Shown: positions 54,788-63,799, counted from the stretch's first letter. The stretch: DNA of 64,000 nt from Erythrobacter longus (GCF_000715015.1 NZ_JMIW01000006.1:319376-383375), one strand, 5' to 3'. Made by a program: numbers and translations. The notes: generated from the letters alone by a model not told the origin.

Positions 54788-55651
54788 CTATTTACCGCGC
54801 ATCATATCGAGAAGGTCGGTGAGCTTTGGCCGGTGCGCAGGCGGAAGGCCCGAACGCGCAGCTTCCAGAACAAGCGGTTGAGGGTGGCCGTGAAGGCTCG
54901 CCACAATCACCTGTTTGATCGAGTGATAAATCTGCATGTCATGGGTGATGACCTGCTTCACCCGGCTCGCCATGGGACCAGCCAAACCATAGGCGAGGAA
55001 AATACCGAGGAACGTCCCCACAAGAGCGCCGCCGATCATTCCGCCCAGAACCTCTGGCGGTTCGTTGATCGAACCCATGGTCTTGATCACGCCCAAAACC
55101 GCCGCAACAATACCCAGAGCCGGGAATGCGTCGGCAAGGCCCTGAATGGCGTGCTGGGGTTCCTCCAATTCATGGGCCTGCGTCTTGATCGCATTGTCGA
55201 TCACATCTTCAACCGCATTGGTATCCAGCGTGCCCGAGGATACCACCATAAGGGTCAACGGATCGCAAATCAGGCTGGAGACGACGGGATCGTTCTGGAG
55301 CTTGGGATATTCGCTGAAAATCGCAGAGGTCGACGGGTCTGTCACGTGCGATTCAAGCGCAACGGCCCCTTCGGAACGCAGCAATTTCATAAGCTTGGAT
55401 GTGAGCGCGATGGCATCAATATGGTCCTGATCGGAATATTGGGGGCCTTTGAAAACCTTGCCAAATCCGCCGCCCAAAAGCTTTAGTTCGTGCATGGAAT
55501 TGCCGATCAAGGTCGCACCAATCGCAGCCCCCCCAATCATCATCATCTCAAGCGGCAGCGCTTTGAGGATCGGCCCCATCGCGCCGCCTGCAAGCATATA
55601 GCCGCCAAAGACCATGACGATCAGGACAACAATGCCAATCCCTGCGAACAC
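54788..55651 (-). CDS. motA: Flagellar stator protein MotA
   Basis: A 287-residue membrane protein with four hydrophobic segments. Family blocks are LIGNSMHELKLLGGGFGKVFKGPQYS, HAIQGLADAFPALGIVAAVLGVIKTMGSINEPPEVLGGMIGGALVGTFLGIFLAYGLAGPMA, and the cytoplasmic charged loop between segments 2 and 3. The start is GTG at 55651 with AAGG about ten bases upstream. It lies 49 bases after flgL and is probably part of the same long unit. Confidence 0.96.
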   Translation of the reverse strand: MFAGIGIVVLIVMVFGGYMLAGGAMGPILKALPLEMMMIGGAAIGATLIGNSMHELKLLGGGFGKVFKGPQYSDQDHIDAIALTSKLMKLLRSEGAVALESHVTDPSTSAIFSEYPKLQNDPVVSSLICDPLTLMVVSSGTLDTNAVEDVIDNAIKTQAHELEEPQHAIQGLADAFPALGIVAAVLGVIKTMGSINEPPEVLGGMIGGALVGTFLGIFLAYGLAGPMASRVKQVITHDMQIYHSIKQVIVASLHGHPQPLVLEAARSGLPPAHRPKLTDLLDMMRGK

Positions 55652-55678
55652 TTGGTGGTTTCCTTATTTTACGCCAAA

Positions 55679-55694
55679 CCGTCCCACAGGACGG
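55679..55694 (-). terminator. Short hairpin between flgL and motA
   Basis: A 6-bp GC-rich stem (CCGTCC/GGACGG) with a CACA loop lies 7 bases before the end of the flgL-motA gap. In minus orientation it is followed by only three T residues. It may attenuate rather than end transcription between flgL and motA. Confidence 0.4.
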
Positions 55695-55700
55695 CACAGG

Positions 55701-56618
55701 TTAGATCGCGTTGAAGAGGGTAAGATTGCTGACCCGGGTGAAAGTGGTTTGGCTCGCTTCCAGTGCGGTCAATGTCTGCTGCAAACGCACGATGACATCG
55801 GCAAGATTGGTGTCGCCAATCTCCGAGCGTTTTTCGGCAATATTGATCCCGCGCTCGGCATTGTCGTCTTCGATCGCCTCGACCCATGCCGCGCGTGTCC
55901 CGACAATCGTTTGATTGCGATTGGCCGCATTCAACGCTTCGTCGATGCCCGCCAATGCGGCTTGTGCAGCAGCCGCTGGATCAGGAGCGGCCCCGCGCAG
56001 ATCGCTTGCCAATTGACTGAAGACTTCAAAACTGCTGGTCGGTGTGCCCGCCACATTAAATTGGAACAAGGCATCACCCGTGATCCCGCGTGCGATACTG
56101 GTGCCGGGCGCAACTGGCACAGTGCCCACCTGGCCATTGCCCGCATAAGTGACTGTGCCATCGGGCGCTTTGGTAAAAGCAGGTGCGCCAGCGGTCCCGG
56201 AAAACAGCGGGGCGCCCGTGATCGAAATAGCGTTGGAGCGGGTAAAAAGCTCCTCTGCCATCTGTTCCAGCTCATCGGCAATCGCCGCGCGGCCAGTTTC
56301 GCCTTGCGTGTCGTTCGCCGCTTGCACCGCAAGTTCACGCGCGCGCTGGATCAGCTCGACCACGCCGGTGATCTGGTTGGATGCCTCTTCCAGATCCTGG
56401 CGCAAGCGCGCGGCGTTTTCTTCTTCGGTGCCCCCGCGAACCTCAAGTCGGGTAAGCTGGCGCAGGCGCGATGCGGCGACGGGGTCTTCTGACCCGCGCT
56501 GAATCCGCACACCGGTTGCGATTTGGGTTTGGAAACTCTCCGCACTTTCCCGCAAAGTCGCCAATTGGCCCAAAGACCGCTCATAAAAAGCGCCGGTTGA
56601 ATTGCTGACAAAGCTCAT
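55701..56618 (-). CDS. flgL: Flagellar hook-filament junction protein FlgL
   Basis: A 305-residue hook-associated protein 3. The N-terminus SFVSNSTGAFYERSLGQLATLRESAESFQTQIATGVRIQRGSEDPVAASRLRQL is flagellin-like, and the C-terminus ends in NLADVIVRLQQTLTALEASQTTFTRVSNLTLFNAI. It joins FlgK to the filament. Its start shares one base with the flgK stop. Confidence 0.95.
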   Translation of the reverse strand: MSFVSNSTGAFYERSLGQLATLRESAESFQTQIATGVRIQRGSEDPVAASRLRQLTRLEVRGGTEEENAARLRQDLEEASNQITGVVELIQRARELAVQAANDTQGETGRAAIADELEQMAEELFTRSNAISITGAPLFSGTAGAPAFTKAPDGTVTYAGNGQVGTVPVAPGTSIARGITGDALFQFNVAGTPTSSFEVFSQLASDLRGAAPDPAAAAQAALAGIDEALNAANRNQTIVGTRAAWVEAIEDDNAERGINIAEKRSEIGDTNLADVIVRLQQTLTALEASQTTFTRVSNLTLFNAI

Positions 56619-57976
56619 CAGTTCAGCCCCAGAATAGTGTCGAAGATGTCATTCGCGACCTGGATCACGCGGCTGTTTGCCTCGAAGGCCTGCTGCAAAC
56701 GGATGAGAGCAGCGGCCTCTTCATCAAGGTCAACGCCCGTTTCAGTCAGCAATTCTGCCGCCGCGCTGCCCGCGATGATGGAGAGCCCTTCGCGAGTTGT
56801 TTCAAGCCCTGAAATGCGGCTGGAAAGCGAAAGGAGCAACCGGTCGGTTTCGGCAATCGGGCCATCGTCCGCGCCAATCGCTGCGACAAGAGCCGACAGG
56901 TTGGTGGTATCCCGGCTTCCCGCGGGCGAGCCAAGCGGAGCAAGCGCCAATTGATCGCCATCGGTCAGGACCATTTCAATATCGCTGGCATTGGTGCCTG
57001 CAAAAAGCGGTTGTCCCGGCGTCCCGTCAAGCGCGGCCCCGCTGGCCTGTGCGGCGTTGGCCCGGGTGATGGTGGACAAGGCGATTGCATCCAGAGTGGC
57101 AGCGCGGTCGCGCAAGTCATTGAGCGCCGAAACACGCCCCGCCTGCGCGCCGCTAACGGGGGCAAAGGTAAGCCCATCAAGCGTAAAGGACGCCGTGCCA
57201 TCTGCGGCAATAGTGGAGGTGAGTGTATTGGACGAAGGCCCATCGACCAGCACCGGCCCCACCGTCCCCGCTGGTGCAGGGGTGGTCACAAGGCGCACGG
57301 TGGCAGCGCCGATCTCGTCAAATTCAACCGTCAGGCTGAACTGTTCTGAAATATCGCGCAAAGCCGCATCGCGTGCATCGAACAGGTTCGCCTGAGAGGC
57401 AGAACCTGGCCTCACATTCACAAGCTCGCGGTTGATCCGGGCAAGCTCGGTTGCAGCCGCATTTGCCTCATTCGTCCCGACGCCGACCGCATCCTGAGCC
57501 AGATCACGCGCATTGTTGATGCCGGTTTGCGCCGATTGGAAGGTCACCGAAAGCTGGCGCGCTGTTTCCACTGCGCCTGTGCGAAGGGCAGGATCGGTCG
57601 GGTCGCTTTCCAGCAGGGTCAGCGCGGCTTCAAACTGGACAAGACCTCTAAACAGCCCCGATTGCTCAAGCCCGAGCTCTGCATCCCGCAGCGCTGCGAT
57701 ATCGTTGTCGGCGCGCTGGACATCGGCCAGACTATCGCGCGCTCTTGACTGGAGGAGCTGGTTATCAGGCCGGACAATTCCGCCAATGCGCACGCCCGAA
57801 AGCGCGTCGCTCGTTGAAAAGTCGATGACGGCAGAACCGACAAACTCTTCCAATCGCAAAGATCGCCGGACGTAATCCGGGTTCGATGCATTGGCGATGT
57901 TTTGCGCTGTCACCTCAATGCTGGCGCGCGCTGCTCTGGCCCCGCTTTGGCCGATGGAGATAAGATCTATTGGCAT
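56618..57976 (-). CDS. flgK: Flagellar hook-associated protein FlgK
   Basis: A 452-residue hook-associated protein 1. The N-terminus SIGQSGARAARASIEVTAQNIANASNPDYVRRSLRLEE is the FlgK version of the rod/hook motif, and the C-terminal TGVDLDEEAAALIRLQQAFEANSRVIQVANDIFDTILGLN is diagnostic. It sits at the hook-filament junction. It shares one base with both flgJ and flgL. Confidence 0.96.
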   Translation of the reverse strand: MPIDLISIGQSGARAARASIEVTAQNIANASNPDYVRRSLRLEEFVGSAVIDFSTSDALSGVRIGGIVRPDNQLLQSRARDSLADVQRADNDIAALRDAELGLEQSGLFRGLVQFEAALTLLESDPTDPALRTGAVETARQLSVTFQSAQTGINNARDLAQDAVGVGTNEANAAATELARINRELVNVRPGSASQANLFDARDAALRDISEQFSLTVEFDEIGAATVRLVTTPAPAGTVGPVLVDGPSSNTLTSTIAADGTASFTLDGLTFAPVSGAQAGRVSALNDLRDRAATLDAIALSTITRANAAQASGAALDGTPGQPLFAGTNASDIEMVLTDGDQLALAPLGSPAGSRDTTNLSALVAAIGADDGPIAETDRLLLSLSSRISGLETTREGLSIIAGSAAAELLTETGVDLDEEAAALIRLQQAFEANSRVIQVANDIFDTILGLN

Positions 57977-58302
57977 TACTCAACCCGTTTGGCAGAAACG
58001 AATTGAGCAAGCTGTTCCTCGATACTCCGTGCAAACCCTAAGCCGCCATTTGACACGGCGATGTCGGCAAAGTGTTCATCGCGCATGGTCTTGTACTGTT
58101 TCATCCCGCCTCCGGTAAGGGGCGTATCCTCAGTAAAAGGCGTCTCGCGCGCGGCTTCCAGAAACTTGCGGATCATGATCGCTTCAAACCCTTGCGCCGC
58201 CTCGCGCAGCTCTTGCTGCTCGGGGGTAAGGGGGGTGGGGGTTAAGGAGTTGGGGCTGGTGCCTGAAACAGGGGCCAAAGAACCATTGACTGGACCAATC
58301 AT
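57976..58302 (-). CDS. flgJ: Rod-binding protein FlgJ (N-terminal domain only)
   Basis: A 108-residue protein equal to the N-terminal rod-scaffold domain of FlgJ: LREAAQGFEAIMIRKFLEAARETPFTEDTPLTGGGMKQYKTMRDEHFADIAVSNGGLGFARSIEEQL. The C-terminal muramidase of enteric FlgJ is absent, as is common in alphaproteobacteria, where a separate lytic enzyme is used. The start overlaps the flgI stop by four bases. Confidence 0.93.
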   Translation of the reverse strand: MIGPVNGSLAPVSGTSPNSLTPTPLTPEQQELREAAQGFEAIMIRKFLEAARETPFTEDTPLTGGGMKQYKTMRDEHFADIAVSNGGLGFARSIEEQLAQFVSAKRVE

Positions 58303-59402
58303 ATCACCACCATTTCCGCTTGAAGGGCGCCCGCTTGCTTCATGCTTTCAAGGATCACCACCAGATCAGAGGCCCCCACACCAAGCAGGTTCAGCGCATC
58401 GACGATTTCGTTAAGACTGGCAGCTCCGGGAAACAGCGCGACACGGCTGTCCGCTTCTTCGATTGTGATTTGGGTGTCTTCTTCGATCGCGGTTTCGCCG
58501 TTCGCAAACGGTTCGGGTTGAACCACGGTGGGGTTTTCATCAATGCGGATCACCAGCTTGCCGTGACTGATCGCAGCAGGGGCAAGGCGCACCGCTTCGT
58601 TGATGACAACCGTGCCTGTGCGCGAATTGATGATGACTTTGGCAGCCACTGGCGCAGGCGTCACGGGGAGCATTTCAATCGCGGCAAGGGCTGCGGAGCG
58701 TTCGTCATTGCCAAACGGCAGCGCCAATTCGATGCTGACCCCGTCGGCGACTTTCGCCATGCCGGGATACATTCCATTCACCGCATCGCGCACGCGCGCA
58801 GCGGTCAGGAAATCGGCCTGGTGCAAGTTAAATCGCAGCGTGCCTTCGCGGTCGAAACCGGTCGCAACGCCTTTTTCAACCGTGGCCCCATCGGCAATCC
58901 GGCCAACGGTTGAGACATTGACCGAAACCTGTGACCCATCGCGCCCCGAAACGCCAAGGCCGCCAACCGCCACATTGCCCTGTGCCATCGCATAAATCTG
59001 GCCATCGGCCCCATAAAGCGGCGCGAGCACAAGCGCGCCCCCGCGAAGGGAGCGCGCCTGGCCCAGGGTGGAGACGGTGATGTCGATGCGCTGTCCCGGC
59101 TTTGAAAAAGCGGGCAATTCAGCCGTAATGATAACCGCCGCCGCATTGCGCAGATTTGGGCTGACGCCGGGCGGCAATTGCAGGCCCAGGCGGCCCGAAA
59201 CCCCGCGCATGGCCTCGCGCACATATTCAAGGTTGTCATCGCCGGTCCCTTGAAGGCCCACGACAATGCCGTATCCGGTCAATTGGTTGGCACGAAGCCC
59301 TTCGAACTGGCCCAGATCGCGGATCCGTTCAGCATGAGCATCAGCCGGAACCAATGCCATGAAAGCCGCCAATAATGTGAGGCATAGCCGGGAAAACAAC
59401 AT
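58299..59402 (-). CDS. flgI: Flagellar P-ring protein FlgI
   Basis: A 367-residue periplasmic P-ring subunit with a signal peptide (to about ADAHA-ERIRD, residue 25). Diagnostic blocks are RIRDLGQFEGLRANQLTGYGIVVGLQGTGDD, FSKPGQRIDITVSTLGQARSLRGGALVLAPLYGADGQIYAMAQGNVAVGG and the C-terminal LNLLGVGASDLVVILESMKQAGALQAEMVVI. It assembles around the rod in the peptidoglycan layer and begins 15 bases after flgH. Confidence 0.97.
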   Translation of the reverse strand: MLFSRLCLTLLAAFMALVPADAHAERIRDLGQFEGLRANQLTGYGIVVGLQGTGDDNLEYVREAMRGVSGRLGLQLPPGVSPNLRNAAAVIITAELPAFSKPGQRIDITVSTLGQARSLRGGALVLAPLYGADGQIYAMAQGNVAVGGLGVSGRDGSQVSVNVSTVGRIADGATVEKGVATGFDREGTLRFNLHQADFLTAARVRDAVNGMYPGMAKVADGVSIELALPFGNDERSAALAAIEMLPVTPAPVAAKVIINSRTGTVVINEAVRLAPAAISHGKLVIRIDENPTVVQPEPFANGETAIEEDTQITIEEADSRVALFPGAASLNEIVDALNLLGVGASDLVVILESMKQAGALQAEMVVI

Positions 59403-59417
59403 TGCGTGTATCCTCTC

Positions 59418-60113
59418 TTAAAACGGTGAAATGCGGCTGAAAAAGCGTTGCAGCCAGCCGGGGCGGCTTGCCTGTTGCACAGCGCCTTTGCCGGTGTAGA
59501 TGATCCGCGCATTGGCAACCCGCGAGGAGGGCAGTGTGTTGTCGCTATCAATATCGACAAGCCGGATGCGCCCTGCAAATTGCACCCATTCATCGCCCTG
59601 GCTCAAAGCCATCTGTTTCTCGCCCACGACCTCAGCAGTGCCATTGGGATAGATCGCCGCGATGGTGACAGAGACGAGCCCGTTCAACCGGCTTTGCTGG
59701 GACGCGCTGCCATTGCCGGCAAACGAGGTTTGCCCATTGCTGGCGATTGCATTGGGATTGAGGAAGGCGAGCGGGCCCGCTGTGGGCGGGATCAACCCGA
59801 TGCTGCCATCGCGGTCGGTGGCGCTATTGGTGCTTTTGGATGTGCTGGTGCTTTCGACCAGAGTGATCGTCAACATATCGCCAAGCGTGCGTGCACGGGT
59901 CCCCACAACAAGAGGGGCATAGCCCTGGCTTGCCTGATAAATCGCGCCTTTGGTGCCCGTGTTACCGCCCGCCACCTGAGTAGGGGCCATTGGGGGCGGC
60001 GGCGGGGCATAGAAGCCTGCCTCGCGCTTGGAACCGGCGGTCATGCAACCAGCCAGCGAAACCGCGCAAAGCCCGATGATAGAAACCCGAAAAACCTGCA
60101 TGATAAATGCCAT
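59418..60113 (-). CDS. flgH: Flagellar L-ring lipoprotein FlgH
   Basis: A 231-residue outer-membrane lipoprotein. The lipobox is SLAGC (Cys23). Family blocks are GDMLTITLVESTSTSKSTNSATDRDGSIG, SQQSRLNGLVSVTIAAIYPNGTAEVVGEKQMALSQGDEWVQFAGRIRLVDIDSDNTLPSSRVANARIIYTGKGAVQQASRPGWLQRFF. GAGG lies eight bases upstream of the ATG at 60113. The L ring is the outer-membrane bushing of the rod. Confidence 0.97.
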   Translation of the reverse strand: MAFIMQVFRVSIIGLCAVSLAGCMTAGSKREAGFYAPPPPPMAPTQVAGGNTGTKGAIYQASQGYAPLVVGTRARTLGDMLTITLVESTSTSKSTNSATDRDGSIGLIPPTAGPLAFLNPNAIASNGQTSFAGNGSASQQSRLNGLVSVTIAAIYPNGTAEVVGEKQMALSQGDEWVQFAGRIRLVDIDSDNTLPSSRVANARIIYTGKGAVQQASRPGWLQRFFSRISPF

Positions 60114-60128
60114 TGTAAGTGCCTCTGA

Positions 60129-60920
60129 TCAGAGCGTTTGGTTGGCGTTGCGCAGCATCTCATCAACCGCGCTCACCATGCGCGAATTGATCTCATAGGC
60201 GCGCTGGGCCTCGATCATTTCGACGAGTTCTTCGACCACGTTGACGTTGGAGCCCTCGAGCATTCCTTGACGGATATTCCCGCGACCAAATGTGCCCGCT
60301 GGCCCCACATCTGCCGGACCGCTGGCGGCCGTTTCGATCAGGAAGTTGTCGCCAATCGCCTGAAGGCCTGCGGGATTGATGAAGTTTGCAATCTGAAGCT
60401 GGCCCAGCTGAATGGGCGCTGCCTGACCGTCCTGCTGCGCGCTTACTGTGCCGTCGGGCGCGATCTGGATGCTGCGCGCGCCTTGCGGCACCTGAATGGG
60501 CGGGTTCAGCTGAAACCCTTGCGCGGTCACCAGATTGCCCTGCGCCGACAGATTGAAATTGCCTGCTCTGGTATAGCCGATCTGGCCATTGGGCGGGATT
60601 TCCACCTGAAAAAACCCCGGCCCGTCCATCGCCACATCCAGAGTGTTGCCGGTCTGGTTCAAAGTGCCCTGGCTGTTGATCCGGCTTGTGCCCTGGATCT
60701 GTACCCCGGTGCCCAGATTAAGGCCCACGGCAAAGGCAGTCTGATTGGTCGATTGCTGGCCCGCCACCCGGTTTTCCTGATAGGCGAGCGTTGCAAAATC
60801 CACCCGGTCGCGTTTGAAACCAGAGGTGCCGATATTGGCAAGGTTGTTGGCGATCACCCGCATCCGCGCATCTTGCGCTTCAAGTCCGGTTTTCGCGACG
60901 TGGAGGGCGGAAGTTGGCAT
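60129..60920 (-). CDS. flgG: Distal rod protein FlgG
   Basis: A 263-residue rod protein. The N-terminus ALHVAKTGLEAQDARMRVIANNLANIGTSGFKRDRVDFATLAYQ and the C-terminus NVNVVEELVEMIEAQRAYEINSRMVSAVDEMLRNANQTL are diagnostic of FlgG, whose length is about 260. It forms the distal rod inside the P and L rings. Confidence 0.97.
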   Translation of the reverse strand: MPTSALHVAKTGLEAQDARMRVIANNLANIGTSGFKRDRVDFATLAYQENRVAGQQSTNQTAFAVGLNLGTGVQIQGTSRINSQGTLNQTGNTLDVAMDGPGFFQVEIPPNGQIGYTRAGNFNLSAQGNLVTAQGFQLNPPIQVPQGARSIQIAPDGTVSAQQDGQAAPIQLGQLQIANFINPAGLQAIGDNFLIETAASGPADVGPAGTFGRGNIRQGMLEGSNVNVVEELVEMIEAQRAYEINSRMVSAVDEMLRNANQTL

Positions 60921-60938
60921 GGTCTGATATCCTGAAAA

Positions 60939-61700
60939 TTAGCGTATGCTAAGGAGGCTGGAGCTGGATTCATCGAGCTCGCCAGCGGTTTGAATAATCC
61001 GCGCGCGCTGTTCAAAGGCGCGCTGGGCATCGATCATATCGACCAGCGCCTCGGCGGTGTTGACGTTGGATTGTTCAAGCGCGCCCGGCGTCACCCCGGC
61101 AGTGGGATCTGCTGGCAGAACCCCGCCGCCCGGTACTTTCAAAAAGCTGTCGATCCCCTTGGTAAGCGGGCTGCCTTGCGCAGACACCAGCTTGATCCGG
61201 TCAAACGCTGCGGCAGGCAATTCAGGGGCGGCAGGGTCCGTGCCCAGAACCGAACCATCATCCGAAATCGCGATTTGAAAGCCAGCGGGCACCGTGATCG
61301 GCGCACCTGTCTCACCCAGCACCGGAAGGCCCTCGCCATTTTCAAGGACGCCAGATGGCGCCACCCGAAAATCGCCCCGGCGCGAATACACCTCGCCGCC
61401 ATCGGGAGCCTGAAACGCGATCAGGCCATCGCCCTTGACCGCAATATCCAATGGCTGACCAGTGGGATTGACGCTGCCTTGCGACATATCGGCATTGCGC
61501 ACAAAGCCGCGCGCCATGGCCCGCGCCTCCAACCCCAGTAAATCGTCGCGCGAGCGGTCTTTGACAGTCGAAGGCGTGACCGAAAACAGCTCTTGACGAA
61601 AACCGGGCGTGTTGGCGTTGGCAAGGTTGTTCGCGGTCATCCGCTGACGGTTCATTGCCGCTTCCATGCCGGTCATGGCGGTGTAGATCAGGCGATCCAT
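60939..61700 (-). CDS. flgF: Proximal rod protein FlgF
   Basis: A 253-residue rod protein starting DRLIYTAMTGMEAAMNRQRMTANNLANANTPGFRQELF and ending VNTAEALVDMIDAQRAFEQRARIIQTAGELDESSSSLLSIR, the FlgF pattern. The middle FlgF/G domain includes KGDGLIAFQAPDGGEVYSRRGDFRVAPSG. It lies between flgE and flgG in the standard order. Confidence 0.96.
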   Translation of the reverse strand: MDRLIYTAMTGMEAAMNRQRMTANNLANANTPGFRQELFSVTPSTVKDRSRDDLLGLEARAMARGFVRNADMSQGSVNPTGQPLDIAVKGDGLIAFQAPDGGEVYSRRGDFRVAPSGVLENGEGLPVLGETGAPITVPAGFQIAISDDGSVLGTDPAAPELPAAAFDRIKLVSAQGSPLTKGIDSFLKVPGGGVLPADPTAGVTPGALEQSNVNTAEALVDMIDAQRAFEQRARIIQTAGELDESSSSLLSIR

Positions 61701-61722
61701 GGCTTACCTCCCGACTTCCAGA

Positions 61723-62535
61723 TTAGCTCTGAAGGTTCAGGACGACCTGAGAGATCGCGGTCGCGGTATCGAGCGCCCGTGCGTTCGCCTGGAAGTTTCG
61801 TTGAGCGGTCAAAAGGCCGACCATCTCCTCGGCCAGATCCACGTTGGAGCGTTCGAGAGTGCCGTTGCGAATAGCGCCAAAGCTGCCCTCACCCGGATTG
61901 CCATATTGCGCAATTCCTGAATTTGCGGTCGCTTCCCATTTTGTCTGCCCGATAGAGCGAAGACCGCCCGTGGCCGGGAAAGAGGCAAGCGCAACTTGCG
62001 AGATGGGCTGGCTGGTGCCGTCCGAGAAAGAGGCGCTCACCACGCCTTGCTGGTTGATCGAGACATTGGAAAGCCCCGCGCCCGCTCCATTGGTGGTGGG
62101 AATGACAATCGAGGCCGGCACCGCAGAAGTGGGGACGCCGTTGGCATCGACGGGAAAGCCCTGGACAATGTCGCCGCTGGTATCGACGAGCGAACCATTG
62201 GCCAAAACCTCAAGCGCGCCGTTGCGCGTGAAAGTGAGCTCGCCGGTCGTCGGGCTGGAGGTTGCAAGGAAGCCATCGCCGCTGATCGCGACATCAAGCC
62301 CGCGCCCGGTCTGCACGAGCGAGCCAAGCGCGAAATCTTGTGTGATGCTTTGTACAGAGGACCCGATGCCCGGCGTCAAACGCGGGTCGGTGCTGCCGCC
62401 GGTTGCAATGATATCGGCAAAGGCGGTGTTGCTTTTCTTGAAGCCGGTTGTCTCTGCGTTCGCGATATTGTGCGAGATCACAGCAAGGTCGGTTTGCGAG
62501 TTTTTCATGCCGCTAAGCGAGGTAAAGAAAGACAT
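61723..62535 (-). CDS. flgE: Flagellar hook protein FlgE (compact form)
   Basis: A 270-residue protein in the flgE position between flgD and flgF. The N-terminus SFFTSLSGMKNSQTDLAVISHNIANAETTGFKKSNTAFADIIA is FlgE-specific, and the C-terminus VDLAEEMVGLLTAQRNFQANARALDTATAISQVVLNLQS is typical. E. coli FlgE has about 400 residues and Caulobacter FlgE is longer still. Here the outer D2-type domain appears missing, leaving D0, D1 and a minimal insert. The hook would be thinner, or surface features reduced. Confidence 0.92.
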   Translation of the reverse strand: MSFFTSLSGMKNSQTDLAVISHNIANAETTGFKKSNTAFADIIATGGSTDPRLTPGIGSSVQSITQDFALGSLVQTGRGLDVAISGDGFLATSSPTTGELTFTRNGALEVLANGSLVDTSGDIVQGFPVDANGVPTSAVPASIVIPTTNGAGAGLSNVSINQQGVVSASFSDGTSQPISQVALASFPATGGLRSIGQTKWEATANSGIAQYGNPGEGSFGAIRNGTLERSNVDLAEEMVGLLTAQRNFQANARALDTATAISQVVLNLQS

Positions 62536-62565
62536 GGGGGTTTCCTTTGCAAAAGGGGAATGGGG

Positions 62566-62958
62566 TTAGATGACGGTTTGAGTGCCTGAAGGATTGAATG
62601 CCGCATTATTGGCTGCTTGCGCTGCTGCGGTGGCGGCCTCGGCGGCCTGTATCGCGGCCTCAGCAGCGGCGGTTTGCGCCTCGATCAACGCGTCCAGCTT
62701 TGCCGAAATGTCATCGAGCCGGTTGTTGCCTTCAAGGTTCGATTCCAGCGACGAAAACTGCGCCAATTGGGCCAGCATCTGTTCGTTGCTTTGCGGCTCC
62801 AACGGGTCCTGATTGGCGAGTTGTGCCGTCATCAATCGCAAAAAATCGGCAGAGCCAAGCTGCGCTGCGGCGCTTTGCTGGACGATTGATCCGGGCGCAT
62901 TGATCCGGTCGAGCGTCTCGTTGAGCCCGGCGGGCTGGTTGGTGTTGATGGTGGTCAT
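62566..62958 (-). CDS. flgD: Hook cap/scaffold protein FlgD, truncated form
   Basis: A 130-residue protein with only the N-terminal FlgD domain: SAAAQLGSADFLRLMTAQLANQDPLEPQSNEQMLAQLAQFSSLESN. After about residue 85 it changes to an alanine-rich stretch (AQTAAAEAAIQAAEAATAAAQAANNAA) with no tudor/Ig-like domain. Typical FlgD has about 220 residues. FlgD caps the growing hook and is itself exported. The gene is intact in frame and in the normal flgC-flgE slot. Confidence 0.9.
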   Translation of the reverse strand: MTTINTNQPAGLNETLDRINAPGSIVQQSAAAQLGSADFLRLMTAQLANQDPLEPQSNEQMLAQLAQFSSLESNLEGNNRLDDISAKLDALIEAQTAAAEAAIQAAEAATAAAQAANNAAFNPSGTQTVI

Positions 62959-62960
62959 AA

Positions 62961-63371
62961 TCAGTTGCTCCTCAACGTATCCATCATAAGCTGTTTGGCG
63001 GTTTGGAGCGCCTGCACCATGTTCTGATACTGGCGCGCGCTTTCCATGATCTCGACCATTTCGGCGGTCTCATCGACAGGCGCATCCCACACTTTGCCCT
63101 CTTCATTGGCGAGTGCATTGGTCGGGTCGTAGCGTTCTTCGGGCCGCGCATCGGTGCGCACCAACCGGGTCGACGTGACGGTTGCAATGCCCGACACCTT
63201 GTCGAGCTCCGTTTCAAACACGGCGCGGATCGGGCGATACGCGTCCTCTTCAGAACCCGACACCGCGTTGGCGTTGGCAAGGTTCGAGGTTGCCGCGTTG
63301 ATCCGCACAAGCTGTGCCGACATTGCGCCTTCGGCAAGGCTGAACAAGGTTGGGGGACGGCTATCAGGCAC
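62961..63371 (-). CDS. flgC: Proximal rod protein FlgC
   Basis: A 136-residue rod protein. The N-terminus SLAEGAMSAQLVRINAATSNLANANAVSGSEEDAYRPIRAVFET and the C-terminus VDETAEMVEIMESARQYQNMVQALQTAKQLMMDTLRS are diagnostic. It follows flgB with two bases between the flgB stop and its own ATG. Confidence 0.96.
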   Translation of the reverse strand: MPDSRPPTLFSLAEGAMSAQLVRINAATSNLANANAVSGSEEDAYRPIRAVFETELDKVSGIATVTSTRLVRTDARPEERYDPTNALANEEGKVWDAPVDETAEMVEIMESARQYQNMVQALQTAKQLMMDTLRSN

Positions 63372-63373
63372 CG

Positions 63374-63730
63374 TTATTCTCCTTTGAGAGCGCGTGTGAT
63401 GGTGTTGACCTTGCCCTTCACGAATTCGAGCGTTGCCGAGTAAGCGAGCGCGTTTTCGGCAAAGGCGATCTGTTCGCGGCCAAGCTCCACCGTGTTGCCA
63501 TCAAGCGAAGGCATGGCATTTCGGCGGTACAAAAGTTCAGGTTCAGAAGGCGCGGAAGGGCTGCCGGTGTCCTGGGCAAGCTTGGCCTTGAGCCCCGCGT
63601 CAAAATCGACATCGCGCGCCTTGTATCCGGGCGTTGCCGCATTCGCGATATTGGACGCGATCACCCGCATACGCTCTGACCGTAGTTCAAGCGCTGCGCC
63701 GTGAATTCCGAAAATTCTGTCGCTCATCAT
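63374..63730 (-). CDS. flgB: Proximal rod protein FlgB
   Basis: A 118-residue rod protein, first gene of the flg unit. The block IHGAALELRSERMRVIASNIANAATPGYKARDVDFDAGLKAKL and the C-terminal VELGREQIAFAENALAYSATLEFVKGKVNTITRALKGE are typical. I take the ATG at 63730 (MMSDRIFG); the codon before it is a TTG and a further ATG lies at 63727. AAAAGG is just upstream. A sigma-54 promoter about 45 bases upstream drives it. Confidence 0.94.
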   Translation of the reverse strand: MMSDRIFGIHGAALELRSERMRVIASNIANAATPGYKARDVDFDAGLKAKLAQDTGSPSAPSEPELLYRRNAMPSLDGNTVELGREQIAFAENALAYSATLEFVKGKVNTITRALKGE

Positions 63731-63771
63731 CAAGCCTTTTGGTTAGGGCCAAATCTGTGTGAGCCTGTGAT

Positions 63772-63787
63772 TGCACCAAGCGTGCCA
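63772..63787 (-). promoter_or_regulatory. Sigma-54 promoter of the flg operon
   Basis: Read on the minus strand the element is TGGCACGCTTGGTGCA, an almost exact match to the sigma-54 consensus TGGCAC-N5-TTGCA. It has the required GG-N10-GC spacing and one mismatch in the -12 box (GTGCA for TTGCA). Transcription would start about a dozen bases downstream, leaving a leader of about 30 bases before flgB. The window encodes a matching GAFTGA activator at 47631-49055. Confidence 0.85.
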
Positions 63788-63799
63788 AAGCGCAGGTTT

